A stretch of 64,000 nucleotides of DNA, taken from an uncultured Clostridia bacterium (GTDB taxonomy: Bacteria; Bacillota; Clostridia; TANB77; CAG-508). The notes under the pieces were generated by a model. That model had not been told where the DNA came from. It saw only the letters and a program-made list of their open reading frames with translations, and did not search any database. A program made the position numbers and the translations under genes. The stretch is from the NCBI GenBank assembly GCA_934141555.1, contig CAKPCK010000007.1:19385-83384 (forward strand). Reading direction: 5' to 3'. Positions 61,494-64,000 of the stretch are shown in pieces (the first letter of the stretch is position 1; every line of letters starts with the position of its first letter).

Positions 61494-62174
61494 ATGTTTA
61501 ATATATTAGTAGTAGAAGATGATAAAAATTTAAGAAAATTAATAACAACATATTTACAAAGAAATAAATATAACACTTATGAAGCAACAAATGGAGAAGA
61601 AGCATTAAATGTGTTAGATCAAAGTTATATTGACTTAATTGTAAGTGATATAATGATGCCTAAAATGGATGGATATGAATTAATAAAATCATTAAGAGAA
61701 GCTAAATATGATGTTCCGATATTGATAATTACTGCTAAAAGTGAAATTGAAGATAAAAAAGAAGGATTTTTACTTGGAGCAGATGATTATATGGTAAAAC
61801 CTATAGATATAGAAGAAATGCTTTTAAGAATACAAGTATTATTACGAAGAAGCAAAAGTGCAAGTGAAAAAAAGATACAAATAGGTGATTTGTTATTAAA
61901 TTATAATCAATTAAGTGTTATAAAAAAAGATAAAGTCTATAATTTAGCACAAAAAGAATTTTACCTATTATATAAACTGTTAAGTACGCCAAATACAATA
62001 TTCACAAGACAAGAATTAATAGAAGAAGTATGGGGGCTAGAAAGTGACTCAGATTATAGAACAGTAGATGTACACATAAAAAGAATAAGAGAAAAAATGA
62101 AAGATGTAGATGAGTTTGAAATTGTAACAATTAGAGGAATAGGATATAAAGCTATAATACATGAGAAGGGTTAA
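61494..62174 (+). CDS. OmpR/PhoB-family response regulator
   Basis: A 226-aa regulator. The receiver domain begins MFNILVVEDDKNLRKLI with the acidic pair, phospho-acceptor Asp in DLIVSDIMMPKMDGYEL (about 53), Thr/Lys in LIITAKSE and PVDI-like MVKPIDIEEML. The DNA-binding winged helix (about 130-226) has LAQKEFYLLYKLL, FTRQELIEEVWG and YRTVDVHIKRIREKM. SD AGAGGTGAT precedes the ATG. The kinase gene follows after 2 bases. Its target genes are unknown; the adjacent MMPL/heptad-repeat pair is a fair guess. Confidence 0.94.
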   Translation: MFNILVVEDDKNLRKLITTYLQRNKYNTYEATNGEEALNVLDQSYIDLIVSDIMMPKMDGYELIKSLREAKYDVPILIITAKSEIEDKKEGFLLGADDYMVKPIDIEEMLLRIQVLLRRSKSASEKKIQIGDLLLNYNQLSVIKKDKVYNLAQKEFYLLYKLLSTPNTIFTRQELIEEVWGLESDSDYRTVDVHIKRIREKMKDVDEFEIVTIRGIGYKAIIHEKG

Positions 62175-62176
62175 AA

Positions 62177-63286
62177 ATGTTTGAAAGAATTTTTGGAAAA
62201 AGAAAATCATTACAAAGAAATTTAGTAATAGATTTGATAATATGTATAATAATTGTAATGTTTATTTCATTAGTTGGATTTTATATATTTGTAAATAAAG
62301 AAACACTTAATAGTTTGATACAAGTTAATTTTGAAAATAAAGAACAAATAAAAGAAATATTAGGAATAACAAGAAGAAGTGTAGTTTTATTGATAATAAA
62401 TACAATATTAATAAGTACAATAGTAATGAGAATAACAAGTAAGAAAATACTACAACCAATAAAAAAAATGACAGAAGCAACAAAGAAAGTTGCTTCTGGA
62501 GATTTTAATGTAAAACTTGAATCACAAAGAGAAGATGAAATTGGTGAACTAACTCAAAATTTTAATCAAATGGTAAAAGAACTAGGAAAAGTTGAAGTAA
62601 TTCAAAAAGACTTTATAAATAATGTATCACATGAAATAAAAACACCAATAAGTTCAATACAAGGATTTGCAAAATTATTAGAAGATGAAAATTTACCAGA
62701 AGCTGAAAGAAAAGAATATGCAGAAATAATAATTGAAGAATCAAATAGATTACTTAATTTATCAACAAATATATTAAGACTTTCAAAAATTCAAAATCAA
62801 GGAAAAATAGTAAAAAAAGACCATATTAATATAACAGAACAATTAAGAAAAGCAATTGCAGTACTTGAAAATAAATGGAATAAGAAAAGTTTAACATTTA
62901 ATATATCTACTAAAGATATATATTATGATGGTGATGAAGAACTTACATTTCAAGTTTGGATGAATTTAATAGATAATGCTATAAAATTTTCAAATACAAA
63001 TGGAAAAATTACAATAGATGTGAAAGAAGAAATTGATGAAATTGTAGTAAAAATTAAAGATAATGGAATAGGAATGAGCAAAGAAGAGCAAGAAAGAATA
63101 TTTACGAGATTTTATCAAATAGACAAGTCACATTCACAAGAGGGAAGCGGATTAGGATTATCTATTGTAAAAAGTATTATAGATTTATCTGATGGAAAAA
63201 TTGAAGTAGAAAGTAAGGAAAATTCAGGAACAACATTTACTATAAAACTTCCTATTGAAAAAGAAAATAATAAAATAATAATTTAA
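62177..63286 (+). CDS. sensor histidine kinase
   Basis: A 369-aa membrane kinase: TM1 (about 17-38), a short extracytoplasmic loop (38-65), TM2 (about 70-88), HAMP (about 90-140, PIKKMTEATKKVASGDF). The H-box is FINNVSHEIKTPISSIQGF with the phospho-accepting His. HATPase_c: N-box WMNLIDNAIKFSN, G1 IKDNGIGM, F-box FTRFYQID, G2 GSGLGLSIVKSI. The very short sensor loop suggests it senses membrane or envelope stress. It is encoded right behind its response regulator (SD GAAGGG). Confidence 0.94.
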   Translation: MFERIFGKRKSLQRNLVIDLIICIIIVMFISLVGFYIFVNKETLNSLIQVNFENKEQIKEILGITRRSVVLLIINTILISTIVMRITSKKILQPIKKMTEATKKVASGDFNVKLESQREDEIGELTQNFNQMVKELGKVEVIQKDFINNVSHEIKTPISSIQGFAKLLEDENLPEAERKEYAEIIIEESNRLLNLSTNILRLSKIQNQGKIVKKDHINITEQLRKAIAVLENKWNKKSLTFNISTKDIYYDGDEELTFQVWMNLIDNAIKFSNTNGKITIDVKEEIDEIVVKIKDNGIGMSKEEQERIFTRFYQIDKSHSQEGSGLGLSIVKSIIDLSDGKIEVESKENSGTTFTIKLPIEKENNKIII

Positions 63287-63294
63287 TGAAATTG

Positions 63295-63323
63295 TTGAAA
63301 TAATTATTATAGTATGATATAAA
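63295..63323 (+). promoter_or_regulatory. promoter of the HdeD-like gene
   Basis: TTGAAA (63295-63300), 17 bases, TATAAA (63318-63323). Confidence 0.6.
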
Positions 63324-63344
63324 GAAAATGAAGGAGTGATTTAT

Positions 63345-63890
63345 ATGGAATATTTTGAAAAAATTATGAAAAAAACAGGATGGACATCTTTGTTATCATC
63401 AATAGTTTTTGCAATATTAGGAATTATATTAATTACAAATCCAGAAGGAACAGTAAAATTTGTTTCTGCAATATTGGGAATTATGTTTATACTTGCAGGA
63501 GCATATAAAATAATAAGTTATTATCAAAACAAAGGAAAATATGATATCATGAATTATGATATAGCTTATGGAATTATAGCAGTTATATTAGGAATTGCAA
63601 CAATTGCATATAGTGAACAAATAAGTTCAATATTTAGAATTATTATAGGAATATGGATTGTTTATAGCAGTATAATGAGATTTAGTTTAGCATTAAAATT
63701 AAAAACTATAAGTTCAAATGTATGGATATATAGTATAATACTAGCTATTTGTATGTTTATTTGTGGATTATATACAATATTTGTATCTAATTTAGTTGTT
63801 GTTTCAATTGGTATAAGCATATTAATTTATGCAATTATTGATGCTATTGAAGATATTATATTTTTAGTTAATGTTAATAAATTAAGCTAA
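63345..63890 (+). CDS. HdeD/DUF308-family membrane protein
   Basis: A 181-aa protein with six membrane segments and no large loop. It starts MEYFEKIMKKTGWTSLLSSIVFAILGIILITNPEGTVKF (in parts: TGWTSLLSSIVFAILG, ITNPEGTVKFVSAILG), continues LGIMFILAGAYKIISYYQNKG, IIGIWIVYSSIMRFSLALKL, and ends in a hydrophobic AIIDAIEDIIF. The repeated G-I-x-x-I-x-x-P pattern is that of HdeD-like proteins (acid resistance in E. coli). ATG 63345 follows AAGGAGTG. Function here is unknown. Confidence 0.82.
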   Translation: MEYFEKIMKKTGWTSLLSSIVFAILGIILITNPEGTVKFVSAILGIMFILAGAYKIISYYQNKGKYDIMNYDIAYGIIAVILGIATIAYSEQISSIFRIIIGIWIVYSSIMRFSLALKLKTISSNVWIYSIILAICMFICGLYTIFVSNLVVVSIGISILIYAIIDAIEDIIFLVNVNKLS

Positions 63891-63897
63891 GAATTAT

Positions 63898-63931
63898 AAA
63901 GCTATCGGCTAATTTGCCGATGGCTTTTTTG
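63898..63931 (+). terminator. terminator after the HdeD-like gene
   Basis: AAAGCTATCGGC / GCCGATGGCTTT with one mismatch, loop TAATTT, then TTTTG. Confidence 0.9.
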
Positions 63932-63940
63932 TTTTTAGAA

Positions 63941-63963
63941 AACCCCCAGATAGTCTGGGGGTT
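63941..63963. repeat. 10-bp perfect palindrome at the right edge
   Basis: AACCCCCAGA / TCTGGGGGTT with loop TAG, GC-rich in AT-rich surroundings, followed by CGAGAAAGCTTTAGCGATGAG. It resembles the subterminal hairpins of IS200/IS605-type elements; the window ends before any transposase could be seen. Confidence 0.4.
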
Positions 63964-64000
63964 CGAGAAAGCTTTAGCGATGAGTATACAAAAATCTCCT

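Noticed and set aside
1..64000. tRNA or rRNA genes
   Set aside because: No cloverleaf or T-loop GGTTCGAATCC-type sequence was seen; GTTCGAG at 63961 belongs to the edge palindrome.

Overview
The window comes from a very AT-rich, spore-forming member of the Clostridia, most likely an uncultured gut-type anaerobe. The evidence is a complete spoIIIA locus, an oxygen-independent class III ribonucleotide reductase (nrdD), SepF/DivIVA division genes, Gram-positive promoters and SD sequences, and gene neighbourhoods typical of Clostridia (rimP-nusA-ylxR-infB-rbfA-nrnA-truB, queA-tgt). Nearly all genes lie on the + strand. Every assignment here comes from reading motifs; no database search was made.

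Layout. 1-2.3 kb: end of a radical-SAM-like gene, dihydrofolate reductase, GT4 glycosyltransferase. 2.3-10 kb: mutL, miaA, HlyD-like adaptor, sepF, divIVA, a pilin-like gene, rsmD, a coiled-coil protein. 10-18 kb: ftsK/spoIIIE, an unknown 508-aa protein, a beta-CASP RNase-like protein, a GH15 enzyme, a 55-aa basic protein. 18-19.3 kb: a GC-rich (about 53%) single-gene cassette on the minus strand with its own perfect promoter and terminator, unlike its surroundings. 19.4-23.4 kb: DUF975 membrane protein, yqeG, prepilin peptidase, Xaa-Pro peptidase, a hypothetical. 23.4-29.7 kb: a candidate small RNA, yebC and spoIIIAA-AH, with spoIIIAA frameshifted in its Walker A motif. 29.7-34.2 kb: mutS2 (minus), an ORF6N/PLD-like gene whose promoter contains a LexA-like box, an unknown gene, and a 53-aa minus-strand gene. 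34.3-43.4 kb: translation/RNA operon and metG. 43.4-48.4 kb: polysaccharide deacetylase, a Crp/Fnr regulator divergent from nrdD with a shared palindrome between them, and a metal-permease-like protein. 48.4-53.7 kb: an orphan VirD4/TraG-type ATPase, queA, a decayed gene, tgt. 53.7-64 kb: WG-repeat membrane protein, DUF4321 protein, other membrane proteins, an MMPL transporter with a secreted heptad-repeat partner, a two-component system and an HdeD-like protein.

How genes work together. The spoIIIA proteins form the mother-cell side of the sporulation channel, and FtsK/SpoIIIE pumps DNA. SepF and DivIVA organise the septum. MutL and MutS2 act on DNA, but this MutL has lost the recognisable metal-binding motifs of its endonuclease domain. 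QueA and Tgt, MiaA and TruB modify tRNA. The most promising unexplained items are the GC-rich cassette at 18.0-19.3 kb, the putatively SOS-controlled ORF6N/PLD-like gene at 32.2 kb, the divergent Crp/Fnr-nrdD switch at 45.1 kb, the dispersed structured repeats at 39.8 and 59.1 kb, and the stand-alone coupling-protein-like ATPase.
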